Shown: one piece after another, positions 1-11,437 of the stretch
Numbering within the stretch: the first letter of the stretch is position 1
Layout: every line of letters starts with the position of its first letter
Made by a program: the position numbers and the translations under genes
Notes under the pieces: model-generated
What the model was told of the DNA's origin: nothing
Seen by the model: the letters and a program-made list of their open reading frames with translations, nothing else
The model's database searches: none
Source of the DNA: Crossaster papposus
Lineage: Eukaryota; Echinodermata; Asteroidea; Velatida; Solasteridae
NCBI GenBank assembly: GCA_037893245.1
Contig: JBAIAA010001121.1
Coordinates: 124,001 to 188,000 of the forward strand
Length of the DNA stretch: 64,000 bases
Direction of reading: 5' to 3'

Positions 1-37
1 GAATCTCCTTTTAAAAATTTGTTTTTCTATCTTCCAG

Positions 38-3000
38 GTGGTACGAAAACCTGGCCGTGGAGCTTCTGAGCCAGTGCTTTGAGGTAGACGCTGGCTTCAC
101 TCGTTTGCTCCTTTGTGCTCAGCTAGATAACTGGAGCGAGCAGACTTGCCTCTCACTGGCCGCGGCTTACAACCATTCACGGTTCATCGCCCATCCTAGC
201 ATACAGTTCCTCCTGAATGACCAGTGGTACGGAGTGTTCAGTAAGATATCCAACATGAAGGTGAGTCCTTGATAAAAACATTCTGACTATTACTTCTGAA
301 TTATTATGTCCAGTAGCCGCCAATGATTGTTACGATCTTCTAGCTCGTGATTTAGAAGGTGTTTCTAATTTTTAACTGACTCGGAACCCGCTATGATTTT
401 GTACAAGTTGTTACGATATAGCTTGTGACTCAGATGTTGAAGTCTGATAATCTTTCCTGTCTGTCATTTCAGGAGTTTACAGAGTGGCTGTTTCCGCCGA
501 AAAACTCAAACTCTAACGATGAAATACTGCGAAGCCTGTCTGTCCGGCCTGCTAACAAAAACAGTGGTCGTTTGAAAGAAGGCATCGCATCAGAATACGA
601 AATGCAGAATAGTGCTGTAAGATAACCACTGGGGATATTTCACCGAGAGAGTGAAAAAGATTTCCATCCAAATAAGTGTTTCTTATAAAAAACACTCCAA
701 AAAGAAGAAAATTGAGTTTTTTAGATTGAAAACTACCTTAAAAAAGTGAAAACCATTCAAAACGAGTAACTTTTCACTCTTTCTAGGAGTTTTGTGAAAG
801 ACAGCACTTTTGGGGAGTTGTCCCTCATATGACTCCTTTAGAATGTGACAATTTCACTTATTTGGGAGTAGTTTTTACTCCAAAAAAAATACATTTTTCT
901 TGAAGGTGTTTGGGCAAAATGACAACAATGGCTTTAAAATCAGTTTGCATTTCATTTTGATATTTCTGGGGGCATATTTCCCTCTTTCTTTCATTTAACA
1001 TTGGACATGGAAATAGAAGAATGCTTCGCTGTAATGTTTATTTGATATAGAAAGACGGTAGGAAACAGAGCATACACAGTGTAGGCTCTTTGGGTTTTGG
1101 TATCCATGGACCGACCTTCAAGCGAAGATTGCCGTACTGCACCTATGGACCTATGACGGACGACCCTAACGAAACATCGCTGTTTGAGAAAGCACGACTG
1201 CTACTCGTGGCGCCCATTCTCAAGTTCTGGATCAATACGGTAGGATTGGTTAACTTCCTCATAAGTCGGGGCATCTGAAAACACATTTACGGGTAGATTT
1301 GGGAGTCTTAGTCTTAACCGTTATACCATTAGTTAAGCAAGGAAATATCACAAGGCTTTTTTGGCCATTTTGTTGCTTTCCCTTGTAGGTGTTCTACTTC
1401 ATATTCCTGATGATGTTCAGCTTTGTCGTTCTGGTGGACCTAATACAAGGTGAAATCATGATTGTGGAGTGGGTTGTGTCCTGCACGGTGTTCACGCTAG
1501 CCATGGAGGAATTTAGACAGGTGGGCAAGATGACAGTGACATATCTGAAAATGGCTGACAGTGACATATCTGAAAATGGCTGACAATGGCCGACAGTGAC
1601 ATCTGAAAATGGCTGACAGTGGCCGACAGTAACAACTGAAAATGGCCAACAGTGGCTTACAGTAACATCTCACAGTGGCAGACAATGACATTTGACAGTG
1701 GCTGGAAATGGCTGACAGTGACATCTGACAGTGACGTCAGAAAGTGGCCGACCTTAAGTGGCCTAAGCTTTGACCTTGTGATGGGCGATTTGCATTTAAA
1801 CAAAATAATGTTTGTCAAGGTTCTCATGATGGGCGAACACGGCCGCCTCACCCTCTGGCAGAAGGCCAAGATGTGGGCCTCGGACAAGTGGAACATCTGG
1901 GATCTAGTTGGCATCTCCCTCTACATCCCCGGGTTCATCTTTCGTCTGTGTTCAGTATTTGGCGAGGACGCGACCGCGACCACAGCCCTGCCACTAGCCA
2001 GGATGTTCTTTTGCTTGGACGTCATGGTGTGGTACATCCGACTGCTAGACGTGTGCAGTGTGAACAACGTCATGGGGCCCTACGTCAACATGATCGGTAA
2101 CATGGTGGGTCAAATTCACTGCTCAATCTTGAAGACTTACTTGATTCTCCCATGTTCCACCAGAGATATTGTATTAATTTTTCTTTTCGCTATGATGTCG
2201 TATTATTAACAAGATGACTTTGTTGCGTAAAATGTAAATGTGCTAATTAATGTGTGCGTGTATATAAAATACGTGTATACAAAAATAGCATTAGTGTTAA
2301 TAAAATTCAAAGAGCATGTTAAAAAATGATGGCTTTATCATGAATAAGGTCTATTTTTATTCTTCCTTTCCCTTAGATTCGTGACCTGGTGTACTTCATG
2401 TTAATTCTGCTCGTCTTCCTCGTAAGCTACGGAGTGGCTCGCCAAGCTATCCTCTATCCTCGCTCTAAGTGGGAATGGTGGATTCTAGCTGATATCTTCC
2501 TGGTTCCCTATTGGCAGGTGTATGGGGAGCTCTTCCCTGACATGCCCGATAACCTCCAGAATCCATACAGTAAAAACCATTTTCAAAACTTTATCAACAT
2601 TCTTTCTGGTAATAAAACCAAGAAATCCTCAAAAGTATCCTGTAGGCACGATAGTTTGAAAGCCTGAAGGAATGGCCAGAAGAATATTTAGGGGGGGAGG
2701 AAGGTCCACAGAATTGGGTAGGGACTGAAAACCCAATCCACATATTGGCCCAGGTGGAATTCAAACCATAGCTTGCAATATGCTTTCCCCATTACAGCGA
2801 TCACATGCCCGTGCTAGGACCGTCTCAGAACCAGCAGATTGCGACATCATAACCATTCAATATCCAAACACTCATGATAATTATAAGCACAATAAATTAA
2901 TCTACCAGCAGCATTCACCTGCCAATGTTGGTTTACATTACAGAATTGATGACAATGGCAGCAACAATTGCTTCTCGGGTAATTTAGTGGAATTAGAAAA

Positions 3001-6000
3001 AGCTGCATTATCGTTCATCATCTAGCTATTCAGCCGAATTCAATTGAATTGCCAGTTAATTCATACAGAGTGATAGGGTGAACTAGTACCTCGATAATTA
3101 CAGTTATATTTCATTTAATTATGATAGAAAAAAAATATGGGAAATTAATTCCAACGATGAAACACTTTTTCTGTGTGTACACGATGGTTTGACCCAGTTC
3201 GTGCCGGAGGATGTACATGTACATGTAAATACTTGCAAAGTTTGTTTAACCAGTTCGCGCCGGGATTATTTTAACATCACCGAGCCGAGGGGCGGGATTA
3301 TTTTTAACAAAACGCAATCCGAAGTGGGTTCAGGCTGATAGTGCCGGGAAGCACACCCACGCATTTCCGGCCATGCTCGCTGCTGACAATTACATTTCCG
3401 AACTTGAACTTGGTGTATTTATGCGTCATCCGTTTTGAATTTGGGGAAACTTTTGCGTTTATATACGTCATCCGGCGCGAACTGGTTAATGGATGACAGA
3501 TAAACATGTCACAAGCAAGGCTAGAAATATCAGGGTGTGCTATCCACTAATGCCGGCCTGAACCCACCTTGGATCAAGGTTTCTAAAAATGTCAAAATAA
3601 TCCTTGTTACTTGTTAAACAAGTATGTTTAAAATCGGTGGACCCAGATGACCCTTGCTTTTGGCTCGGCATAACGTGTCTGATTTGCTTATTAACAGACG
3701 CAACAGCTAGTCCACAAGCCGCCACCCATTCCCTAGATAATATGATCGTGATTGGCATCATGAGTGTTTACTTGATGATTGTCAACGTCTTGCTGTTGAA
3801 TTTGCTGATCGCCATTTTCAAGTGAGTATTGGGTCCGTGGTAAGTAAGTAGTGGTCCGTGGCAATAGAATTGTTTCTTAAAGACAAAATAAGATCACAAA
3901 TTAATAAGTACTACTGAATTATTCTCCACAAACTTAAGGCCGGTTCATACTCGGCACGAAAGCAAATGCAAACGTGCATTTGTGATGTCACGGCAAATGT
4001 CCACGCTGCAAATTTGCAAAAGTTGAACACATTTCAACTTTGGCAAATGTTGACAGTGAATGCTTCTTGATGTCACAATCAGATCGCATTAACTTTCATG
4101 TGAAGTATAAACTGACCTTTATTCAGTTGGTATGGTCTGACCCCAGTTCAGAATGTAACCTTGAACATACATAGTAAACCTAACCTTTTAGCCGAACTAA
4201 AACTCCAACATTTAGCCTAACCAACTGGACAAAAAAATGGCCGCTTAAAAACCTAATCCACGACGCCTTTAATTGTTTGTTTGTTTTGATTTCTTCCCGT
4301 CAGTAACACGTTCACGCGTGTTCACGACAACGCCAGCGAGATTTGGAAGTTCCAACGATATCGACTGATCATGGAGTACAGTGAGAAACCATTCCTGCCG
4401 CCACCGTTTACAGTCATCATTCACGTGACCATGGTCATCAAGCGCATCATGTTCTCGTGCTGTGGGCGCGCCTGCGAAACACCAGAGATGGGTAGGTTAC
4501 CAAAGAGACTAATTATCGAGGACCACTTTAATTTATCCTAAAAGTAACCAAATTATTATCCAGAAACGTTTACTAACATTTAAAGATCGTACTGGGACCG
4601 CCCAATGAAATGATTCTGCCTTGCTTGCTGTCATTGAGAACTGAAAAACAATCAAGAAATTTAGGTGATTTTCAACGATCAGTCAATTGGCTGATTTTTG
4701 GAATAAAGAATGGTATCGATGAAATCGTGTTTTAAGATCATAATTATGTGCGTGTTTTTCACCGTTTTCTTTAAATGTTTAATATTGCTGTTGGCCGGGC
4801 GCGATCGGTGGATCTGCGCTATCATTTAATACACTTTACAAAAACAATTTGTACAAAATATTGTAGGTGCATTGAACCTACTTTATACGTATGGGCCCAA
4901 TACACGTTTGTTTGTTCTTTTAAATGATTTTAAGTTCAAGTTCACAATCAAATTTCAGAGGAACTTTTGGACGAACCTTCCATGCAACTCCTGTATAACT
5001 TTGAGGAAGAGTGCACCGAGAACTACTTGAGACAGAAGGCACTTGAAAAACAGCTGTCGGTGAATGGAACAATACATAGGATATCAGAAAGGTAGGCAAC
5101 TTGGTACCCCACACCGGCACAATATTTTTTAAAATATTTTATAAAAACACTTCCGCTATACTATGGGCTCACATTTAAGCACATTGAGTTACATATCAGG
5201 TTCTAGGACTTGATTTTCCCGTAAAAAATCCTCTAAACCACAAATTAGCAATTAGGCTACATAAAAAAAATGAATTGTTTCTCATCAGAACCCTTTTGAA
5301 AAAATGGTCCGTCAGGGCATTTTATATTTTATATTTTATAGAATAAAAATGTCGCCGAATCTTTGAAACCGGTATCTGACTAAACAACTACAGGCGCGCT
5401 GGTTTCGTTCGTGCCTACCGCATATACATACATGTACATACATGTACATGTACATGTTGATGAACCGGGCGTTGGTGGTAAGCGCTGATGTGCATTTAGC
5501 TCTGATATGATAATTTTTGTTGCGACCTGCAAACGTATAGGTTACTACTTCCGTGGCTCAGCTGCGTGGCAGAGCATGTACGCTACCCAGAATGCCGTGC
5601 GTTTTTCGACACAGAAATCTATGAAGCTCGTCAGGTGTTTTCCAGCGCCCAGTTATAGTATGGGCGCCACCGCGGTAGGCGCGCTCGCTTAGTGTGCGGG
5701 GGTGAAAGCGCTAGTTGACAAAAACTTCGTTGGGACATTGCATTCTTTATCTAAATTACAAATTGTTTTCGTTGATTTACTTTCCAAAACTGACTAATGC
5801 ACACATTTCAAATAGAATAAAAGCTTAAATAATGCTGGTAGAAACACAAAAATATAGTTAAGTCGATTTATTTTCCCATCAGTTATTTTGAGCACCCCAG
5901 TTTTTGTTAATGAAAGAGGCACACAGACACCGTTCTCACTACTATACTCGGCTTCTCCGATCTCCTGTCCGCCGTCGATTTAGATTTTTCCGGTTTGCTT

Positions 6001-6822
6001 CTGCTGGAACATGTATGGCCACTAAAAACATTCACTTGGCCCGCGTGAGTTTTAACTGTTATTGCTTTCAACAGCGTATTTTTACAGCATATACAAAATA
6101 AAAAAATATAAAATCTCGGAATTTTCGGGCGTCCGGTACATTTATATTTTGTTTATAAAATATAAAAAAATATCCACCCGGCACGAAAAATTGGCCCGGC
6201 CGCTGATGAGAAACAATCAATTTTTTGTATGTAGCCTTATAGACGTTATAAGTATGGCTTGCACTTATTCACGGCTATGTAATCCTATTGCAAATAAAAT
6301 GTGGCCCAACTACATGTAGATTTAATAAATTTGGGGTAGTGTTTGAAGATCGCTGGAAATTGATACAAAATTTCACTTATTTTGAAAAGACTAATGACAC
6401 TAATGCACTAACCAATAGACTAATGTAGATCTCAAGTGGCAAAGGTGTTTAAAATGTTTATACTAGGATTCTCCAATCCCGTAACATCATCGCAATAGTG
6501 ATTGGGTGACTTAGCAGGCCTTTATATACTTGGCTGAAATTTAAAACAATCTAAAGAATGAGCACGTTTCTGACCAATGCTTAAAATGTGAGTGTAATTT
6601 CTTGCAAGGGTGGACACATACTCCAACTTTCAAGAGGAGCAGCAACAACGTGACATGAAGTACAAGGAATCAGTCAGGCGCCTGACTGAACGAGTAGTTG
6701 GTGTCGAGAAATCCATGCAAGACATGATACGACTCATGAGCAACGAAGTCGAGGAACCAGACGGCAAGAAGGGGACTGCTGGTAAACTCGCGTCCGCGTC
6801 CTCGTCTCCCGTTAAAGTCTGA
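38..6822 (+). CDS. TRPM-family cation channel, 3' part (10 exons, N-terminus outside window)
   Basis: Spliced exons: 38-260, 473-616, 1051-1239, 1389-1520, 1820-2104, 2377-2569, 3698-3821, 4304-4491, 4959-5091, 6609-6822 (TGA). All have AG/GT borders and compatible phases, giving 607 residues. The N-terminal part (about 1-185) matches the TRPM pre-channel region (NWSEQTCLSLA, KFW). Transmembrane segments S1-S6 lie at about 177-430. The pore stretch PYWQVYGELFPDMPD is in exon 6, the S6 end LLLNLLIAIF in exons 7-8, and a TRP helix (IWKFQRYRLIMEY) in exon 8. Exons 9-10 give FEEEC and a C-terminal coiled coil. TRPMs are tetrameric plasma-membrane cation channels. The pore and tail resemble the TRPM1/3/6/7 group more than TRPM2/4/5/8 (inference). 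No kinase or NUDT9 domain follows; the protein stops about 70 residues into exon 10. Missing: everything upstream of residue W1, encoded before position 38. Confidence 0.93.
261..335. repeat. Dispersed repeat fragment (CAATTCTGACTATTTCTGA family), copy 1
   Basis: The core ATTCTGACTATTACTTCTGAATTATTA...CCAGTAGCCGCCAATG is shared with 6868-6952 and 53525-53593, so it is an interspersed repeat. It sits in TRPM intron 1, directly after the exon 1 donor. Confidence 0.55.
1521..1819 (+). repeat. Degenerate minisatellite filling TRPM intron 4
   Basis: About 1530-1745 is made of imperfect tandem units of roughly 20-30 bp built on ATGGCTGACAGTGACAT and CTGAAAATGGC. The repeats begin almost immediately after the exon 4 donor (CAG/GTGGGC). 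The exon 4 frame meets TGA at 1581-1583, so retention of the intron would truncate the channel. Confidence 0.8.
2377..3821 (+). CDS. TRPM exons 6-7: S5, pore loop and S6
   Basis: Exon 6 (2377-2569) encodes S5 (LVYFMLILLVFLVSYGVARQ) and the pore helix and filter region, with acidic residues at GELFPDMPD. It ends in phase 1 at a GTAAAA donor. Exon 7 (3698-3821) restores the frame with an Asn codon, producing an N-A-T glycosylation sequon in the outer pore, then S6. The outer pore loop has about 30 residues and no cysteine, whereas many TRPM channels carry a Cys pair there. The 1.1-kb intron between the exons holds a TTAA foldback element and a second, truncated copy. Confidence 0.85.
3246..3489. 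mobile_element. TTAA-flanked foldback MITE (family A), full copy in TRPM intron 6
   Basis: The termini are the inverted repeats TTAACCAGTTCGCGCCGG and CCGGCGCGAACTGGTTAA, giving a 244-bp element. Internally it carries two TGACG/GATGACG blocks, TATATACG and a GGCCGGAAATGCGTGGGTGTG-like block shared with all family copies. There is no transposase, so it is non-autonomous. TTAA at both ends fits the TTAA target choice known for piggyBac-type elements, but TTAA could also be part of the terminal repeat. Confidence 0.85.
3490..3604. mobile_element. Family A MITE, truncated diverged copy
   Basis: Directly abuts the full copy at 3246-3489. It shares GATGACAGATAAACA, ACAAGCAAGGC, AGAAATATCAGGGTGTGC, GCCGGCCTGAACCC and GGATCAAGGTTTC with other copies, but lacks clean termini. 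Confidence 0.6.
3936..4119. mobile_element. Foldback element with AAGGCCGGTTCATACT termini
   Basis: The left end AAGGCCGGTTCATACT and right end AGTATAAACTGACCTT are imperfect inverted repeats, and the homology extends inward (GCAAATG...CATTTGCC-type pairs). The element is about 184 bp, non-coding, in TRPM intron 7. Confidence 0.6.
5250..6241. mobile_element. About 1-kb foldback transposon in TRPM intron 9
   Basis: The left arm at about 5250-5345 (AGGCTACAT, TTGTTTCTCATCAG, ATTTTATATTTTATA) pairs with the right arm at about 6130-6241 (CTGATGAGAAACAA, ATGTAGCCT, TATAAAATATAAA). The interior holds a TACATG repeat (5425-5456) and no convincing coding sequence, so it appears non-autonomous. It occupies most of the 1.5-kb intron before the last TRPM exon. 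Confidence 0.6.
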
Positions 6823-6867
6823 CAACCGGGAGAACAAATGATCCGTTCTTAGATAAATGCCCTCGCT

Positions 6868-6952
6868 ATTAGTCTGGTTCCCAGACCAAATAATTCTCAC
6901 TATTTCTGATGCATTATTAGGTCCGGTAGTCACCAATGTTACGCAACCAAAA
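6868..6952. repeat. Dispersed repeat (GGTTCCCAGACC family), copy 2
   Basis: Shares GGTTCCCAGACC, CTATTTCTGATG and ATTAGG-CCGGTAG-CACCAATG with 53525-53593. It lies just after the TRPM stop codon, in the putative 3' UTR. Confidence 0.65.
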
Positions 6953-7410
6953 CTGGAGGAATTCCTCCAGTTTCCGAAAATGTCCAAAGTTTTCCCGAAT
7001 ATGCTCTATGATTCGAGTATTATCGTCAATGTTTGCGATGTTCAAGCGGTTGTAAGGTAAACAACAGAAAAAAAAAAATGCTTATCGATACAGATTCGTT
7101 TTGTCTGGTTTGCATAAAAGTTCGTATCGGCAAAAACACAAGATGAAATGTCAAGTGGTGTAACCACGGGGCCCTGGGGGGAAACTTGCCCCCACCCCTC
7201 CTACCCCGCCAAACAAAACATTACTGGTGCAATCGTAAAGTCATTGTAAAATTTATAATTAAGCTTTAAATATCTTATTGTTTTCTTGCCTGGCAGGTAT
7301 CATAACTGCCAACAGAGGGCGTCACGGATGTAAACAAATGTGACATAATCTCTAGTTATCACAGGGAGCTAGCATGCATGGTGGAATACTAGGCTGACAT
7401 TTTGTTACGA

Positions 7411-7416
7411 AATAAA
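7411..7416 (+). promoter_or_regulatory. Candidate TRPM polyadenylation signal
   Basis: AATAAA lies 589 bp after the TRPM stop codon on the sense strand, in an A/T-rich stretch. There is no independent evidence of use. Confidence 0.3.
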
Positions 7417-8087
7417 TAATAATTGTTACGTGCAGAGCAACACAATTTATAGCTTATGGGTCAAGGATGATTCATTACATTTTCAGATTAATCTGGATCC
7501 AGATCAGGAATAGAAATCAAACAAAAACAAATTTTAAAACATTTTCCACTTTGAAATGTAACAGATGTGTACACCTGAGCAGAATTTCTTTTATAACTTA
7601 CCTAATTTGTTTATGTATTTTATAGCAAAAAAAGTAATTTAAGATGAGGTTAGTGTAAAATATCTTAAGCAAATTTTTATAATTCTTTATACTGCAAGTG
7701 ACAGTCAAATAAAATTATTTTAGTCAGTATTTGAGATTCTTGTTTCCTCTTGGAGATTATCTTTATTTGTGTCACAAATGCGGTTATGTGCAAATATTTT
7801 GCCGTCAAATAAAAGGCGTCAAATTTTGAGCTAAAACTTTCAACTTAACCTCCCATAACCCCTCGTAATTCACTGTTGAAAATCGAGATGACACTTTCTT
7901 TGAAGTAACAGTTCCTGTGCAACTTAAATCAAAGTCTATTGAGTGAGTTGGTAGACCAAAAACCCGCTCATTTCCAAAAAGAATCGCGACTAACAAAATA
8001 ACTCCATATTTACCATCCACTTTTGTTAGAAAGACACCAATTTTATTGCAACGCTCGTTACCAAATAACAATTATGCTTACAGCATA

Positions 8088-8290
8088 TATACCCAGCATG
8101 ATATGAGACCGAGAGACTCCCCTTAGCCCCCCATACCTATACATTGTCTAGACTATTGCTACCCAAAGCAACGCCCCCCCCAAAAAAAAAAAAATAATAA
8201 TAATAATAACCTAAAAAGAATTCCTGAGAAACCCCAACACAATGACCACAACAAAGGAGGGTTCTATCATTCTCTTATCTTGCTCTATAG
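8088..8290. repeat. Dispersed element copy, CACGATATG...GACCACAACAAAGGAGG family
   Basis: Shares the order CAGCATGATATG, CCCCTTAGCCCCCCATAC, CTAGACTATTG, a C/A run, AATTCCTGAGA and ACAATGACCACAACAAAGGAGG with 38925-39105 and with the inverted element at 60911-61280. Confidence 0.6.
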
Positions 8291-8847
8291 GACAGCAAAG
8301 GCCTAAGAATACAAGTCTTAGAAACATAATTTGACTCGATTCAGAGATTACCAGCCCACTGTTTCATAAAAAAACAGGGCTCCGAAGTTGATGTTGAGCA
8401 AGGCGTTGCCCTTTTGAAACCACGCCCTTTTTAGATCTACCATTACTGAAATCAACTGCATATATAATATGCAAGTTTAATCTTGCACATCATACAACCA
8501 TATTTTTTTAACATTGATATCAACGATATACTTACGAAAAATATACTTTGGGGTGTATTTATAGCGATGCATAAAATGACAAAAATGAGTTCATCTATAC
8601 TTTCCTTTAACTTATGTTAAAATTCGGATTTGGATGCAAAGATGATCTTGTTTTTTTTTAACTGCATTTACATTGTTTCACACCGCTGTTGGTTTCTGCT
8701 CGATGTTTTTTTTTGGGGGGGGGGTTAAAAATACTGGGTCCATTCTATTCGCGACAGTGCACACTTTGGACGGCCACGTTGTAGTAGGTTTGGTTGGCAC
8801 GTAGGGCGATCATAGCGCCCTGTGTGCCACTGGACGGCCAGTGCATG

Positions 8848-8879
8848 CATGGAGCAATAAACTAGTTTATTGCTCCATG
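8848..8879. other. 32-bp perfect palindrome
   Basis: CATGGAGCAATAAACT is followed immediately by its exact reverse complement, with no spacer. It is flanked by further near-symmetric TGCATG/GTGCATGC. Probably the core of a foldback element, or a cruciform-capable site. Confidence 0.8.
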
Positions 8880-9894
8880 GTGCATGCTAGCCATTTGTAT
8901 CTTGTAGCTTGCTAGCTAAGGCGTGCATCTTCACAGTCAATACTGGACCGATAAATCTGTTCCTCTTCGGGTTCTTACTCGGCGCCACATCCTGCAGACA
9001 AAACCCTGAACAAGTGGCAGACCAGCAGCTCCCCGTGTCTGACTGCGCGATGGGCCGGTGGCTGTACGATAACAATTTGCGTTAGCCACTGTGGGCTGTA
9101 CTAATTGGTATTTATTTGTTCATTTCGTCTTATTGATTATTGTCGAGTAAAGTGTTTTCTCACAGTAGGGCCAAGCTACTTTCCAATACCCTTTGGCAGT
9201 TCTTGCCGCGTGCCGTGGGTTCAACCACACAGTGACAGATGCTGGAGGGCAGTACAAAACACATGGACGAGTGAATTAAATTCGGGGCTTGGATATATAA
9301 AGGCACATTTCCAATAATACATTTGTTGTTCTTTTTAGTAATATTTGTTGTTATAGCACGGCGGATATCTGTTTACACAACCTTGATTGTCACAATAAAA
9401 ATATTAAAATAAAGGTAAATTCTGTTTCTCTAAAAAAAAAAGGCATGCAGAAGCTCGGACGTCACGAAAAACCGAAGATAGGTAACTCGTAGAAGCACAG
9501 AAGGTACATGTAATCGGCATATTAAAGTTAGTAAACAAGACAATAAAGTCAAGATATTTACACTGAACTAAAAAAAAATAACAGCAAACTCTGTCGCACC
9601 ACTTGAAACCCAAATACGTTCTATTTATCAAGGAATTATTGGTAACAGTGGTTCAATAAACCATTAATACAAATAAACAAAAAATATGTGATTACCGGCC
9701 GACCTTATTTTGAATTTCCGGTCCTATTTATTTTATGACAACTCCTAAAAATAAAAAACAATTGTCCGGACTCCTATCTTCCCGACCCCGGTCCTAATGT
9801 TCAATGTTTACGTGCCTACCTAGACGCAGGAAAACCTCAATAACAAATAACAGAACGCTGCAGTCTGGCAGTTGAATCTTTGGAGTGTATGTGG

Positions 9895-9917
9895 CCCCCC
9901 CCCCCCCCCCCCCCCCC
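9895..9917. repeat. Poly-C run of 23
   Basis: An uninterrupted C homopolymer in the spacer after TRPM. Length is likely variable and may be imprecise in the assembly. Confidence 0.9.
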
Positions 9918-11279
9918 AACACATTATCGGTGCCATTTAGTTAGAGAGTTTTCTGACACATCTCTTTTTGTGAAAGTCTGACGTAAGTCAGTTGTAAAAA
10001 TTGTTACATTTGAGGCCAGCAGTGTTAACAAACTAAATTATATGACAAGAAAAGCTCCACAGCATTTAAAAGTTTGTCAAAGGCACTACGGATTTTTCTT
10101 TAACATTTATTTTGCAGGAATTTGTTAAATGTTTCGGGTTATGCAAGTGACAAGTTAATGGCAGTACATAATGCCCATAGAAATATTCATAGCTCCATTA
10201 TTTAAAACATTTTAATTTTATTTAGGTACTAGTGATGATATGGGTCATTTGTCAATATGACATCTTATTAGTTTTACTTATTAAAAGGCACTTTACAATT
10301 ATAAACATTATAATTGTGAAACTACATGTATAATTTATAAAAAATGTGAACAAATATGAATATTATATTCGAAAACATGAAAGGCACATCAGAAAATTGA
10401 AACATCTTTAACTCGACCGGCCACCATAACCAAAAACTTCAAGTCTTGGTTCATAATTAAACGTTTATAAATAAAGATTTTGTTACACATTTTGTGAATA
10501 CTGAAATTAAAAATCCTATTGTCAAAATGTCAACAACAAAAAAGCAAACTAAAATTTCCAAATGATCATGCCAGTCGCCGCAAATAATTTGTCAGAAACA
10601 GTTTAGTTAAACTCGTTGATTTGTAATAAGCTAATTCAATTTAACCCATTTTTTACTGTTATTAATTAACTTGAGTAAAATAATAGAAACTAAAAATAAA
10701 AAAAATTAAGAAAAAACAAACTGTCCCTATTTAATACCCGAGACAGATTTATATTACATGTATCTGCCAACAAAATAATTTAAGCACAGGAACAATATTA
10801 ATTTTCTGTAATATTCAAACTGTTTCTTACATTTAAAAAAAATGTATTTACAACAAGCTGGAAAAAAATTCTCTTTTTAAATATCTACTATAATAGGATA
10901 AATATCTCAGGAAATAGCAACAATTGGGTTTAATTGTTTACATATTTTACGATTTGTAGCCTCTTAAGTTAATATTGCATAAAAAAAGTGTATAGCAAAG
11001 CAGTGACATTGAAAGATACGCCAACTGTTTGATAAAAAAGACTTCACATGTGTTTGGTGGTTGCCCGGGATCGCAAAAACAAATATCCCATCACACAAAA
11101 CCATTACAATACAGCACCTCGAGTCAAAAGGTATGACTGAAATTACCACAAACTTGCATTTTAAACGTTAAAAATGTTTCTTGTGGTTTATGTATTCTTG
11201 CCATAATGGAGGGGATAATGTGACGACTAAGAACCTTATATTCAGCTACGCATTGATTGAACCCAAGGGGGAGCTTATC

Positions 11280-11437
11280 TCATGCTGAAGACCCCGTAGC
11301 CCTGTTGGTGATGACATGTAGAGGGGTGCCTCGGGGGTACAACACACCCTGATAGAGCACCCCGTTAAGCTCAATGCTGACTACGAGAGAGTTATCACCA
11401 CGTAGCTCAAAGAGAGGCAAGCCCGTGTCTCGCTGAG
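11280..11437 (-). CDS. ARID3 (dri): ARID3 exon 7 (C-terminal REKLES-beta and stop)
   Basis: 158 nt after a TTCTTGCAG acceptor: QRDTGLPLFELRGDNSLVVS, then IELNGVLYQGVLYPRG, ending GSSA and TGA at 11282-11280. The IELNGVLYQGVLY string is the signature end of REKLES, which in Bright is linked to self-association and nuclear shuttling. Confidence 0.93.

Larger units (their letters stand above)
6823..11279. other. Tail-to-tail spacer between TRPM and ARID3
   Basis: No exon with family similarity is visible on either strand. It contains the putative TRPM 3' UTR, repeat copies (6868-6952, 8088-8290), a 32-bp palindrome (8848-8879), a 23-C run (9895-9917) and long A/T-rich stretches. The ARID3 3' UTR should occupy its right end on the minus strand. 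Confidence 0.7.

Noticed and set aside
1652-2209. 185-codon frame spanning TRPM intron 4 and exon 5
   Set aside because: Only the part 1820-2104 matches TRPM; the first third is minisatellite and the end is intron.
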